Of a stretch of DNA of 64,000 nucleotides, positions 1 through 8,230 are shown piece after piece. How positions within the stretch are numbered: the first letter of the stretch is position 1; each line of letters begins with the position of its first letter. The notes beneath the pieces were generated by a model. It saw only the letters and a list, made by a program, of their open reading frames with translations, was not told where the DNA came from and made no database searches. The position numbers and the translations under genes were made by a program. The DNA comes from an uncultured Alteromonadaceae bacterium (GTDB lineage Bacteria > Pseudomonadota > Gammaproteobacteria > Enterobacterales > Alteromonadaceae): positions 62,001 through 126,000 of the forward strand of contig CANNDC010000001.1 of the NCBI GenBank assembly GCA_947503265.1. Direction: 5' to 3'.

Positions 1-1494
1 TTCGATTTTTATCGAACCGTCCCAAGGATAGTTTGTCGTTTGTGTCAATTTGAGATTTGAGCCATCTAAAAGAGTGGTATCTAGGGTATTTCCACCATAT
101 AAATTGACCGCTAGACCATTGTCAGTGAGGTTGTACGCCCAACCAGATAACTTTGCCAAAGTACGTACCAAATTTGGTGGGCAACAAAAACAATTTAAAT
201 AGGCCTCACGATCTATAGTAGCGGTGACATCTTTCTGGCCGAATCTATCGGTGTGTATCCTATGACTACGTCTAAGTGGATTAGTGTAAAAGTAGGCTTT
301 GCCATCGGCACTAATGCCTGATAGAGCGCTGTTGTAGACTACGGTCTCTATAACATCTGCATGCTTAGCTTCTCCGGTTAGAGACAACATACGCCAGTTG
401 AACATGGCATTGGTAATGTTTGCACAGGTTTCATTGTAGGCGGTTGAATTAGGCATGTCGTATTCACCAAGAAAGGCTTCATGGACCATATCTTTATTAG
501 ACGAAACACCATGGTGAGCTTGTCCTACTGCACCCGTTAAATACATTTTCTTTTCCGTTGCATTGCTCCAGACTCGGTTTAATGCATCTAACAGGGCTTT
601 TTCACCTGTTTCCGCATAAACGTCTGCGGCACCAGCATAAAAGTACATTGCCAATACAGCATGACCAACAGCTTCACCTTCTTTTCTAAACGGGGTTCTC
701 TCTTGCGTCATGTCGCCAGTCATGTTCAATCTGACAGACTCATCGTGTTTGGTGTTGCCACCACGAGCATTGATAAACTGCTCCGCTAGTTTGAGATAGC
801 GCTTGTCTTTAGTTTCTCTATAAAGTTCAACAAGGCCAACTATTTGAGTTTGGTTAAAACCAAAGCGGCGCAGTTTTTTCGGACGAGTATGAAACTTATC
901 GTAGATTAGATTGGCATTCTTAATGGCGATATCTAGAAAGTTAGTTTTGCCCGTGACTCTATGATGGATAATCGCTGCATTAATCAAATGACCGCTATTA
1001 TACATTTCGTGGGCTTTACGATTTTCGTAAGGAGGAATTCCCTTAATGATGGAGTGGGTTTGTAAGTATCCATCTGGACGTTGTGCTTTGCCTATCACAG
1101 CTATTATTTCATCCAATTGTTTTAGCAAGGCTTTATCTTTATTGATTGCATAAAGGTATGCGGTCGATTCCATCCACTTATAAAAATCACCATCATGGAA
1201 TTGAAAACCTTTTGCTTTGCCTTCCTTTAACCCCGCCGCAATTTTGAAATTGTTGTATCCGTGACCGATATCTCCTTTTAACAACTCGCCCATGTATGGA
1301 ACCATGGCAGATTCAACCAGCTTGAATTTGTCGGCCCAAAACCCGTTAGTCCATTTTGCATCACCAATGTTAATACTTCTAAACTCAACGTGAGGGCTAT
1401 CCACATTGTGCACTATGCCTTTGTCAGCAGCTTTGGTGGCTGAAGTATATGAAACAAAAATGCTAACTAATAATATCGACAATTTAATTTTCAT
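1..1494 (-). CDS. GH127 family glycoside hydrolase (beta-L-arabinofuranosidase type), C-terminus beyond window
   Basis: This open frame starts at an ATG at 1494 and runs off the left edge after 498 codons. The first 20 or so residues form a signal peptide, so the enzyme is exported. The body matches the GH127 (DUF1680) alpha/alpha barrel. A Glu near residue 339, a Glu-Thr-Cys near 355-357 and a Cys-Cys-Pro-Pro-Asn motif near 437-441 correspond to the Zn-binding Glu/Cys set known for the family, in which one Cys is the nucleophile. Characterised GH127 members release beta-L-arabinofuranose, and related families act on other sugars, so the substrate is open. It is the last visible gene of a leftward run sulfatase, DsbC-like, GH127 and probably shares their transcript. 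The family call is firm. Confidence 0.88.
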   Translation of the reverse strand, partial: MKIKLSILLVSIFVSYTSATKAADKGIVHNVDSPHVEFRSINIGDAKWTNGFWADKFKLVESAMVPYMGELLKGDIGHGYNNFKIAAGLKEGKAKGFQFHDGDFYKWMESTAYLYAINKDKALLKQLDEIIAVIGKAQRPDGYLQTHSIIKGIPPYENRKAHEMYNSGHLINAAIIHHRVTGKTNFLDIAIKNANLIYDKFHTRPKKLRRFGFNQTQIVGLVELYRETKDKRYLKLAEQFINARGGNTKHDESVRLNMTGDMTQERTPFRKEGEAVGHAVLAMYFYAGAADVYAETGEKALLDALNRVWSNATEKKMYLTGAVGQAHHGVSSNKDMVHEAFLGEYDMPNSTAYNETCANITNAMFNWRMLSLTGEAKHADVIETVVYNSALSGISADGKAYFYTNPLRRSHRIHTDRFGQKDVTATIDREAYLNCFCCPPNLVRTLAKLSGWAYNLTDNGLAVNLYGGNTLDTTLLDGSNLKLTQTTNYPWDGSIKIE

Positions 1495-1569
1495 ATTTAA
1501 TACCTAGTGTATTTTCGCATTGAACGTTCAGGCCTATTTTCTATACTACAGGGTTTTGATTAATGGCAT

Positions 1570-2430
1570 CTAATTCTTTGGTACACGGCTATCTATGCTC
1601 TGAACTATGGCAAGCAGTTCTTCAGCACTGTGATAACCAGATAGCATCAAACCACTACTAAACACTATGGTGGGTGTTCCGGTAACGCCGATTCGTTTTG
1701 CCAGTTTGAAATGTGATTCTATTGGAGCATATTCACAGTCATCTAGTTCAGTCGTTAAACCTTGCTGGAGTATCGGCAGCATTTCTTTCGGGTCGGTGGA
1801 ACACCAAACGGCCTCTAGTTTCGAATGAGAAGGCGTGTAAAGACCTGCCATCGGATAAGCTAGATACCTAACTTTGACTCCGTTGCGGTTAAGTGCATCG
1901 ATTTCATTGTGGAGCTTGCTGCAGTATGGGCAATCAACATCTGTGAAAATGCTTATTTCTGCTATTTCTGATTGTGCCGAAATAGCAGGGTAAATAAGCA
2001 TGGTATCTTCATCAATCTGGGCAAGCAGTTTTGCTCTTGTTTTAGCGCGTTCCTTTTGCTCCAAATCAATGAACTTGTTTTCCTCGATGGCAAACATTTT
2101 ACCCGAAATAACATAGGCGCCAGTCGCATCAACAAAAATAGAATTGCCGTCCGATAATTTCACGCGATACAAATTTGCTATGGGTGTGTGATGAATCGAA
2201 ACGTAATTAATGTTGCTAGGGCCTTGCGCCAAATTTGCAAAAATTTTCTGCGCTACCTCTTCTTCTACTTCAGTGCCAGCCTCTTCCGCATAGGTGATTG
2301 GCATAACCAGCAGTGACCAAGTGCAAAGTGCCCAAAGTAAACAGTCAAACACACGGTTGCAGCGGTATTTTGAAACATCTGCCTGTATCGCGTAGCTGCT
2401 GATTACATTCTTGTTATCTTGACTCTTCAT
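1570..2430 (-). CDS. DsbC/DsbG-type periplasmic thiol:disulfide isomerase
   Basis: The protein of 286 residues has a long N-terminus with a hydrophobic export segment at about residues 28-48. A DsbC-like dimerisation domain follows to about residue 145, and then a thioredoxin fold. The active site is Cys167-Pro-Tyr-Cys170 and the cis-proline loop is Thr252-Pro253. Additional cysteines at about 210 and 232 match the second, structural disulfide of DsbC. The family shuffles wrong disulfides in periplasmic proteins. It lies 75 bp before the GH127 gene and 102 bp after a sulfatase on the same strand, so it may help fold these cysteine-containing exported enzymes; that role is inference. It could simply be the housekeeping DsbC, but the xerD-dsbC-recJ context usual for that gene is absent. 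Confidence 0.85.
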   Translation of the reverse strand: MKSQDNKNVISSYAIQADVSKYRCNRVFDCLLWALCTWSLLVMPITYAEEAGTEVEEEVAQKIFANLAQGPSNINYVSIHHTPIANLYRVKLSDGNSIFVDATGAYVISGKMFAIEENKFIDLEQKERAKTRAKLLAQIDEDTMLIYPAISAQSEIAEISIFTDVDCPYCSKLHNEIDALNRNGVKVRYLAYPMAGLYTPSHSKLEAVWCSTDPKEMLPILQQGLTTELDDCEYAPIESHFKLAKRIGVTGTPTIVFSSGLMLSGYHSAEELLAIVQSIDSRVPKN

Positions 2431-2532
2431 CTGCTCATCTAACCATTATATGGATAGTGTTTTACCCAGTGTTTTTTTAATCAAGTGATGTGTTGACAAT
2501 GAATGTGCATATTCAGCGTCTCGCATATATTT

Positions 2533-4113
2533 TTAACCTTGCTCAGACGAAGTGCGTTTTGTTCGAGATTCAATTTGTTGCAGGCTTGTTTCCATCTTAA
2601 TGACGCGATCAGGATATTTATCAGCCAAATTTATTAGTTCACCCTCATCAACAGAAAGGTCAAATAGCTGTGGAACTTTCATCGTCCCAGGCTCTATTCC
2701 CTTTTTCGTTTTGATAAATTTAGCGGTCCTATTGGATGGTCTAATGTATTTCCAATTGTTGTGTCGTAAAGAGAGAGTATTGGATGATTCCTCGATCAAA
2801 TAGTTTCTGCCATTTTTGGACGCGTTGAACAAAGATTCAAGCTGGTCCTCGCTGTCTATAGCTTCATTGTCATCCAGAGAAACACCTAATAGGCTGGCAA
2901 ATGAAGCATAAAGGTCAATTTGGCTCGTTAATTCAGTGCTAGTGCCCGACTTAACCTTTGCAGGATAGTGAACAATAAATGGTACCCGAGTGCCTCCCTC
3001 AAATGCACTGTATTTACCGCCGTTGTATGGACCATTGGCTTTGTGATTGCCCAGTAACTCAACCGCTTGGTCATCATAACCATCGGGTATAACTGCGCCA
3101 TTATCTGACGTGAAAACAATGATAGTATCGTCTAACAAGCCTAGCTTTTCGAGGTGATCAACAACTCGGCCAGTTATCCAATCCATTTGCACAATGGCAT
3201 CTCCTCGTACACCCATGTCAGTTTTGCCTTGGAACATTTTATTAGGAAGTCGAGGAACGTGAATATCGTGAAAGGAAAAGAAAAGAAAGAATGGCGAGTC
3301 TTGATTTGCTGAAATGAACGCATTTGCCTGATCAGTTGTTACAGTATGGAATTCTTCATCCACCCATTCGGCAGATTTTCCACCCGCCATCCAACCGATT
3401 CTGCTTATTCCATTGATTATTGTTTTATTATGTTGATCATCTGCAGGTTGACGCAATAACTCAGGGCTTTCGTATCCGGTAGGGCGGGTGCCGATCTTTT
3501 GGATATAATCCACAGACAGAGGGTCGTCCTCGTCTAGGTTCAAAACTTTGTAGTTTTCTAAGTATACCGTGGGCACCCGATCGCCAGTTGCAGGAATTAA
3601 AAAGCTGTAATCAAAGCCAATTTCCAATGGACCGGGTTTGACTTCTTTATTCCAGTTAATGGGATTGATGCCATCACCTAACCCTAGATGCCATTTACCC
3701 ACTACGGCAGTTTCATATCCGTGATTTTTTAACATTTTAGGCAGTGTAGGTTGATCGGGTGAAATGATCATGGCCGCATCACCCTTGAGAATTTTAATGT
3801 CTTTACGAAATGCATGCTCTCCTGTTAAAAGCGAATAACGTGAAGGGGTGCAGGTAGCTGCAGAACTATGAGCATCGGTAAAGCGAATACCGTTGTCGGC
3901 TAGTTTATCAACGTTTGGCGTACTGACTCTGGTTGCGCCGTAAGAGCTTAAGTCGCCAAACCCTAAATCATCCACATAAAAAATAACGATGTTAGGCTTT
4001 GCTGTTATTTCTTGTTTGACGTCGCCCACTTGGACTTTATTGTCACTGGAGCAAGCAGTCATGAAAATTGAGAAAACACCGCATATCAGTGCATATTTAT
4101 AGCTAACGTGCAT
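2533..4113 (-). CDS. S1 family formylglycine sulfatase lipoprotein
   Basis: The 526-residue protein has a lipoprotein signal (Met-Thr-Ala-Cys21). The metal-binding Asp-Asp at 48-49 lies in the PNIVIFYVDDLG block. The sulfatase signature Cys88-Thr-Pro-Ser-Arg92 follows; its cysteine is converted to formylglycine by an anaerobic-type maturase in Cys-type sulfatases. A GKWHLG block near residue 140 and a DNG motif near 340 complete the active site. It should hydrolyse sulfate esters from a sulfated glycan at the cell surface or in the periplasm. It is closely similar along its whole length to the divergently transcribed sulfatase at 4468, so the pair is probably an old duplication. The subfamily and the position of the sulfate it removes cannot be told from sequence alone. 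Confidence 0.93.
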   Translation of the reverse strand: MHVSYKYALICGVFSIFMTACSSDNKVQVGDVKQEITAKPNIVIFYVDDLGFGDLSSYGATRVSTPNVDKLADNGIRFTDAHSSAATCTPSRYSLLTGEHAFRKDIKILKGDAAMIISPDQPTLPKMLKNHGYETAVVGKWHLGLGDGINPINWNKEVKPGPLEIGFDYSFLIPATGDRVPTVYLENYKVLNLDEDDPLSVDYIQKIGTRPTGYESPELLRQPADDQHNKTIINGISRIGWMAGGKSAEWVDEEFHTVTTDQANAFISANQDSPFFLFFSFHDIHVPRLPNKMFQGKTDMGVRGDAIVQMDWITGRVVDHLEKLGLLDDTIIVFTSDNGAVIPDGYDDQAVELLGNHKANGPYNGGKYSAFEGGTRVPFIVHYPAKVKSGTSTELTSQIDLYASFASLLGVSLDDNEAIDSEDQLESLFNASKNGRNYLIEESSNTLSLRHNNWKYIRPSNRTAKFIKTKKGIEPGTMKVPQLFDLSVDEGELINLADKYPDRVIKMETSLQQIESRTKRTSSEQG

Positions 4114-4467
4114 AACCTAATCTCTCAGAAAAATATTCAATCTGGTGAATGTGTTGACCATTGTTGTTCATTAACACCGCTATATTACACCGTCCAACCT
4201 GTTGTAAAGTCGATAAAACTCTAGACTGGTGATTAAATAACGATTTTAGGAAAACGTTATCTGTTCATAGCTTTGATTAAACAACTAACATCAATTTCAC
4301 AATACTATAGGACAATAAGAGATAATGAAATTATAAATATATGATATTTATAGTATTATTTATCAAGAGTCGTCAATTGTTAAAAAATATAGATATTATT
4401 GGAGTTTACGAAATGCAATGCGTAACATTGTAATAACCTATTCCTGTGAGTGAGTTGAGTTGGATAA
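4114..4467. promoter_or_regulatory. Divergent control region between two sulfatases, with AT-rich palindrome
   Basis: This gap of 354 bp separates two divergently transcribed paralogous sulfatases and must hold both promoters. It contains no convincing gene. A near-perfect palindrome lies at 4332-4352, with 9-bp arms TATAAATAT / ATATTTATA around a 3-bp centre ATG. It could be an operator or simply AT-rich promoter DNA. No clear GntR (TGGT..ACCA) or LacI (GAAAGCGCTTTC) site was seen here. Confidence 0.45.
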
Positions 4468-6033
4468 ATGACATTAGCAGCGAGTTTAAAACAGTTGATT
4501 GTAAGCGTCCTTACGATCTTGCTTGTGGCCGGATGCACGAGTAGTGAGAATCCAGAAAATGCCTCTTCAACAGAAACGTCAGCGAGTCTGAATAAACCCA
4601 ATATTGTTATCTTTTATGTAGATGATTTGGGTTATGGTGATCTCAGCAGTTATGGAATGACAGCGACATCGACTCCTAATGTTGACGCATTGGCAGCAGA
4701 TGGAATTCGCTACACGGATGCTCATAGCTCTGCAGCTACCTGCACCCCCTCAAGGTATTCAATGTTAACTGGTCAATACGCGTTTCGAAATGATGCAGCG
4801 ATTCTACCTGGGGACGCTCCATTAATTATTGATCATACCAAACCGACATTGCCAAAAATGCTCAAGAAAGCTGGATACAAAACTGCCGTAGTGGGTAAAT
4901 GGCATCTTGGTTTAGGTGACGGATTCGTAGATTGGAACAAAGATGTGAAGCCAGGCCCGCTCGAACTCGGTTTTGACTATAGCTTCTTAATGCCTGCTAC
5001 CGGCGATCGCGTTCCGACAGTCTATTTAGAGAATCACAACGTTGTGAATCTAGACCCAAATGACCCTATAACGGTTAGTTATGAAAAAAGGATTGGTGAT
5101 CGTCCAGTTGGCACTGAATCCCCCGAACTGCTTAAACAAACAGCTGATCTCCAACATAGCGCGACTATCGTGAATGGTATTAGTCGAATCGGTTGGATGG
5201 CTGGCGGAAAATCTGCTGAATGGGTTGACGAAGACTTTCCGTATATCTTTACAGATAAGGCGATAGATTTCATAAAAGCGAGTAAAGACCAGCCCTTTAT
5301 GTTGTTTTTCCCTTTCCATGACATTCACGTGCCAAGGGTGCCCAACGAAAAATTTGCAGGCAAGTCTGGAATGGGTCCAAGAGGGGATGCAATATTACAA
5401 ATGGATTGGATGACGGGCAGAATTGTTGATGAATTGAAGCAACTAGGGCTCTATGAAAATACCATCATTCTATTCTCCAGCGACAATGGACCTGTTATGG
5501 ATGATGGCTATGCTGATCAAGCTGAAGAATTAAGAGGAGATCACGATCCCGCTGGTGGTTTTAGAGGTGGCAAGTACAGTGCATATGAAGCGGGAACTCG
5601 AGTACCCATGATTGTGACGTATCCAAATGGTCTAATTAATAAAGGTGACAGTGATGCCTTGATTAGTCATATAGATTTTTACAAGTCACTTGCAAAATTA
5701 ACTGGCGTGAAACTTAAAAAGGGTGAAGCAATTGATAGTCAAAATGTACTGGCAGCTTTATTGGATAGTCAGGCTGATGGCAGAAAAGAAATGCTTGAAG
5801 AGTCTTTCACCTTGTCGATTCGAAGCGGCAAGTGGAAGTATATCGAACCTTTCGATGGCGACACTCCCGGCTGGTTAGCCAATAAAACCGCAATAGAGAA
5901 TGGATTGCAAACAAAGCCACAACTGTTTAACTTAGAAAACGATTTAGCGGAACAAACTAATCTTGCAGAAAAGCGCCCTGAGGTTGTCGCAAGATTACAG
6001 AATAGAATCGATACAATCAGAGCAAAAAAATAA
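4468..6033 (+). CDS. S1 family formylglycine sulfatase lipoprotein (paralogue of the 2533-4113 gene)
   Basis: The 521-residue protein has a lipoprotein signal ending Val-Ala-Gly-Cys23, so it should be membrane anchored. The active-site parts are Asp52-Asp53, Cys92-Thr-Pro-Ser-Arg96 (formylglycine site), a GKWHLG block near 145 and a Ser-Asp-Asn-Gly motif near 345. Long identical blocks are shared with the divergent neighbour, for example around the signature and the GWMAGGKSAEW stretch. The two probably act on related sulfate esters of the same polymer. The gene ends 91 bp before the convergent GH110-like gene. No maturase gene (anSME) is visible in the window, so activation must come from elsewhere in the genome. 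Confidence 0.93.
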   Translation: MTLAASLKQLIVSVLTILLVAGCTSSENPENASSTETSASLNKPNIVIFYVDDLGYGDLSSYGMTATSTPNVDALAADGIRYTDAHSSAATCTPSRYSMLTGQYAFRNDAAILPGDAPLIIDHTKPTLPKMLKKAGYKTAVVGKWHLGLGDGFVDWNKDVKPGPLELGFDYSFLMPATGDRVPTVYLENHNVVNLDPNDPITVSYEKRIGDRPVGTESPELLKQTADLQHSATIVNGISRIGWMAGGKSAEWVDEDFPYIFTDKAIDFIKASKDQPFMLFFPFHDIHVPRVPNEKFAGKSGMGPRGDAILQMDWMTGRIVDELKQLGLYENTIILFSSDNGPVMDDGYADQAEELRGDHDPAGGFRGGKYSAYEAGTRVPMIVTYPNGLINKGDSDALISHIDFYKSLAKLTGVKLKKGEAIDSQNVLAALLDSQADGRKEMLEESFTLSIRSGKWKYIEPFDGDTPGWLANKTAIENGLQTKPQLFNLENDLAEQTNLAEKRPEVVARLQNRIDTIRAKK

Positions 6034-6124
6034 ATAAAACGTATTCAAAATAAGCATACTATTTAGCAAGATTGTAAACTAGTGATTGAGTTAGTTTTAG
6101 TGAGGTCAACGGGCCCGAGCTATA

Positions 6125-7987
6125 TTAAAAACCATGGAACTCGTTGTTTTCAATCACCACATTGTCACTGCTTCTCACTCTAAAAAACTTCGGCGTTTTA
6201 AGTTTACGTTCTGGGAATGCATCGGTTTTATTGACTTGATTATTTTTAAAGGTCACCGAGTCAACAGAAAACAAATCCAACAATAAACCCTCATCGAACA
6301 CGTTGAAAACGTTGTTTTCTATACGAATGTTGCGGTTATAGCGAGCGATGTCCTTGTACTCATCATCGATTCCTGCATCCACAGCAATGACGGCTTTGCC
6401 CCAGTTGCTAAATCGAGAATTATCAAAGGTATTGTTACGAATAACGACGTCGCGTACTCCACCTTGTTCATACCAGTTACGCGCATCACCCTCGAACAAA
6501 ATAGCGGCGCCAGGTGCTTGAAACAGATTGTCCTCAACGATGGTTTTGCCTCGGCAGTTTAATAACATACCGCGAGCACGATTGCGTCGTATAATATTCC
6601 CTTTAATAAGTATTTCTGGGTATTCACGCAGTTCAGCAACTGAATCACCAATTTTGATGCGTTCATCGATAGCATCGACAAACTTTACCTTGGTTATTTC
6701 TTTACTAATCCGTTCAGCGCTTGCGACTTTATTCGTGCCATAAGTAATCAAACTCTCACCTTGAACCAACTCCATGGTGTCGCCTTCTTGAATGAAATCG
6801 AATCCCCATTGCTGCGGGTGCTGGGTTTTAATGTATGCACTGTGAGAGTCAATTAGGTCGTAGAACATGGCGTAAATACCATGGATGTTAGTCGCGTCGT
6901 CTTGTTGATTTTCAAACAAATTGTCGATGAGTTCTATTTTACCTGTGCAGTTGTTGAAATGGGTTGCATCTGCGGTAGCACTAATGATCCTGCCTTCAGA
7001 CGGCGTCACTTTACTGTTTTTCACAGTAATATTATGGCAACGCTGACCAATGATACCCATTCCGCCAGCGTGATGAATGGTGATGTTATCGAAAATCACG
7101 TCAGCACTGTCTGAAACGACAAATCCCGGATACTCTCTGGTCTTAGCAGAGAAAGTCATGATATTGCCAACTTTGCCATTCAGATTTGGATGGAAGATAC
7201 GAATGTTTCTTTCGCCTTTGAGCTTCTCAGCGGGTAACCAGGAACCCGTGTGAACATCAACTTTCATGAACGCAGTCGCCCGTGTTACTGGATCATACTC
7301 AAGCATTCGCTTGAATACATAACTCTTTGCTTTAATAGCATCTTTGCGGCTCTCCAATCTGCGATTGATTGGATATCCAGGTGGATAGTCACGAATACCG
7401 CGAAACTCTAATATTCCGCCCGAATTGATAACGAAAGGAAATTGTTCTGGAATGTGTAGATCAAGGAAACCGTCGCCTGCCGCTAAGATTTCACCTTCGC
7501 TGTGGAAGGGGCGAGTGAAGTCGATGCTAAAATTAGTTAGCTTGATCTGCTTTGAATCTTGCAAAATAAAAGGGTTTAAAGAACCATGAAAGATAAATTT
7601 AGAACCTTGTCCATCGATCTCCAGGTTCTCATGATTGTACAACGGAAATACTACGCGTTTTAATCCTTCATCGTTATTACTGATAAAGGCATAGGCTTCT
7701 TGCGCTTTTTCTGGATAGAAATGATATGTACCTTTGTCAAAAACAATCTTTTTCATTTTTTGCTGTTTTGCCTCATCTAACATTTTAGACAAAGCAAGGG
7801 TCATATCCTGTCCATTTGCTACCAAGCCATGGTCACTAGCTTTAATAATGGTTACTTCAGGAGCAGCCGCACTTGCTTGCGCGTAAGTGATTGGCTGTAG
7901 CAAAATAAAAATAACGGCAACAATCGACAACAACTGACGATTTGAACTGTATTTCGACTTTATTGAAATCATTTCGTGTAATCTCAT
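6125..7987 (-). CDS. GH110-like parallel beta-helix alpha-1,3-galactosidase
   Basis: From the chosen start the protein has 620 residues: a signal peptide (hydrophobic run ending in a YAQA-type cleavage site), then a right-handed parallel beta-helix with many Asn-rich turns (NNxF, ENNxF, IRNNTF). The segment with RARGMLLNCRGKT, PGAAILFEGDARNWYEQGG and VRDVVIRNNTFDN matches the conserved core of GH110 alpha-1,3-galactosidases. The Asp-Asp in ENQQDDATN is a candidate part of the catalytic acidic cluster. Marine GH110 enzymes act on alpha-1,3-linked galactose, including carrageenan-derived oligosaccharides. The ATG at 7987 has an AGAG ribosome site; an upstream TTG at 8092 would add 35 unhelpful residues. 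Substrate remains inferred. Confidence 0.8.
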   Translation of the reverse strand: MRLHEMISIKSKYSSNRQLLSIVAVIFILLQPITYAQASAAAPEVTIIKASDHGLVANGQDMTLALSKMLDEAKQQKMKKIVFDKGTYHFYPEKAQEAYAFISNNDEGLKRVVFPLYNHENLEIDGQGSKFIFHGSLNPFILQDSKQIKLTNFSIDFTRPFHSEGEILAAGDGFLDLHIPEQFPFVINSGGILEFRGIRDYPPGYPINRRLESRKDAIKAKSYVFKRMLEYDPVTRATAFMKVDVHTGSWLPAEKLKGERNIRIFHPNLNGKVGNIMTFSAKTREYPGFVVSDSADVIFDNITIHHAGGMGIIGQRCHNITVKNSKVTPSEGRIISATADATHFNNCTGKIELIDNLFENQQDDATNIHGIYAMFYDLIDSHSAYIKTQHPQQWGFDFIQEGDTMELVQGESLITYGTNKVASAERISKEITKVKFVDAIDERIKIGDSVAELREYPEILIKGNIIRRNRARGMLLNCRGKTIVEDNLFQAPGAAILFEGDARNWYEQGGVRDVVIRNNTFDNSRFSNWGKAVIAVDAGIDDEYKDIARYNRNIRIENNVFNVFDEGLLLDLFSVDSVTFKNNQVNKTDAFPERKLKTPKFFRVRSSDNVVIENNEFHGF

Positions 7988-8150
7988 TGGTTTACTCTTT
8001 CGTTTTATTGGGGTATCACTTGCTGCTTTAGTGGCAAACGACGAAGATCGAGTATCAATTTTATTGGTAATGAATTGATGGAACAAAAGCAAGAAGACTG
8101 TTAAACACTATGCACACAACCTTATAAACCCAATAAACAATAAATTATAC

Positions 8151-8171
8151 GCAAAAGATCATGTCTTTTGC
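8151..8171. promoter_or_regulatory. Palindrome between divergent GH110 and sulfatase genes
   Basis: The sequence GCAAAAGA-TCATG-TCTTTTGC is a perfect inverted repeat with 8-bp arms and a 5-bp centre. It lies in the divergent gap (7988-8230) between the GH110-like gene and the third sulfatase, 60 bp before the sulfatase start. The placement suits an operator or activator site controlling both genes, but no copy was noticed at the other promoters of the locus, and the cognate regulator is unknown. Confidence 0.4.
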
Positions 8172-8230
8172 TTTGATTGGTCTAAATTTACAATTCAGTT
8201 AGCTCTGCCAACTGTAATGAGGACAAACTT

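Noticed and set aside
4114..4467. Short open frame on the minus strand near 4380-4601
   Set aside because: Mostly antisense to the sulfatase start, with no ribosome site or family features.
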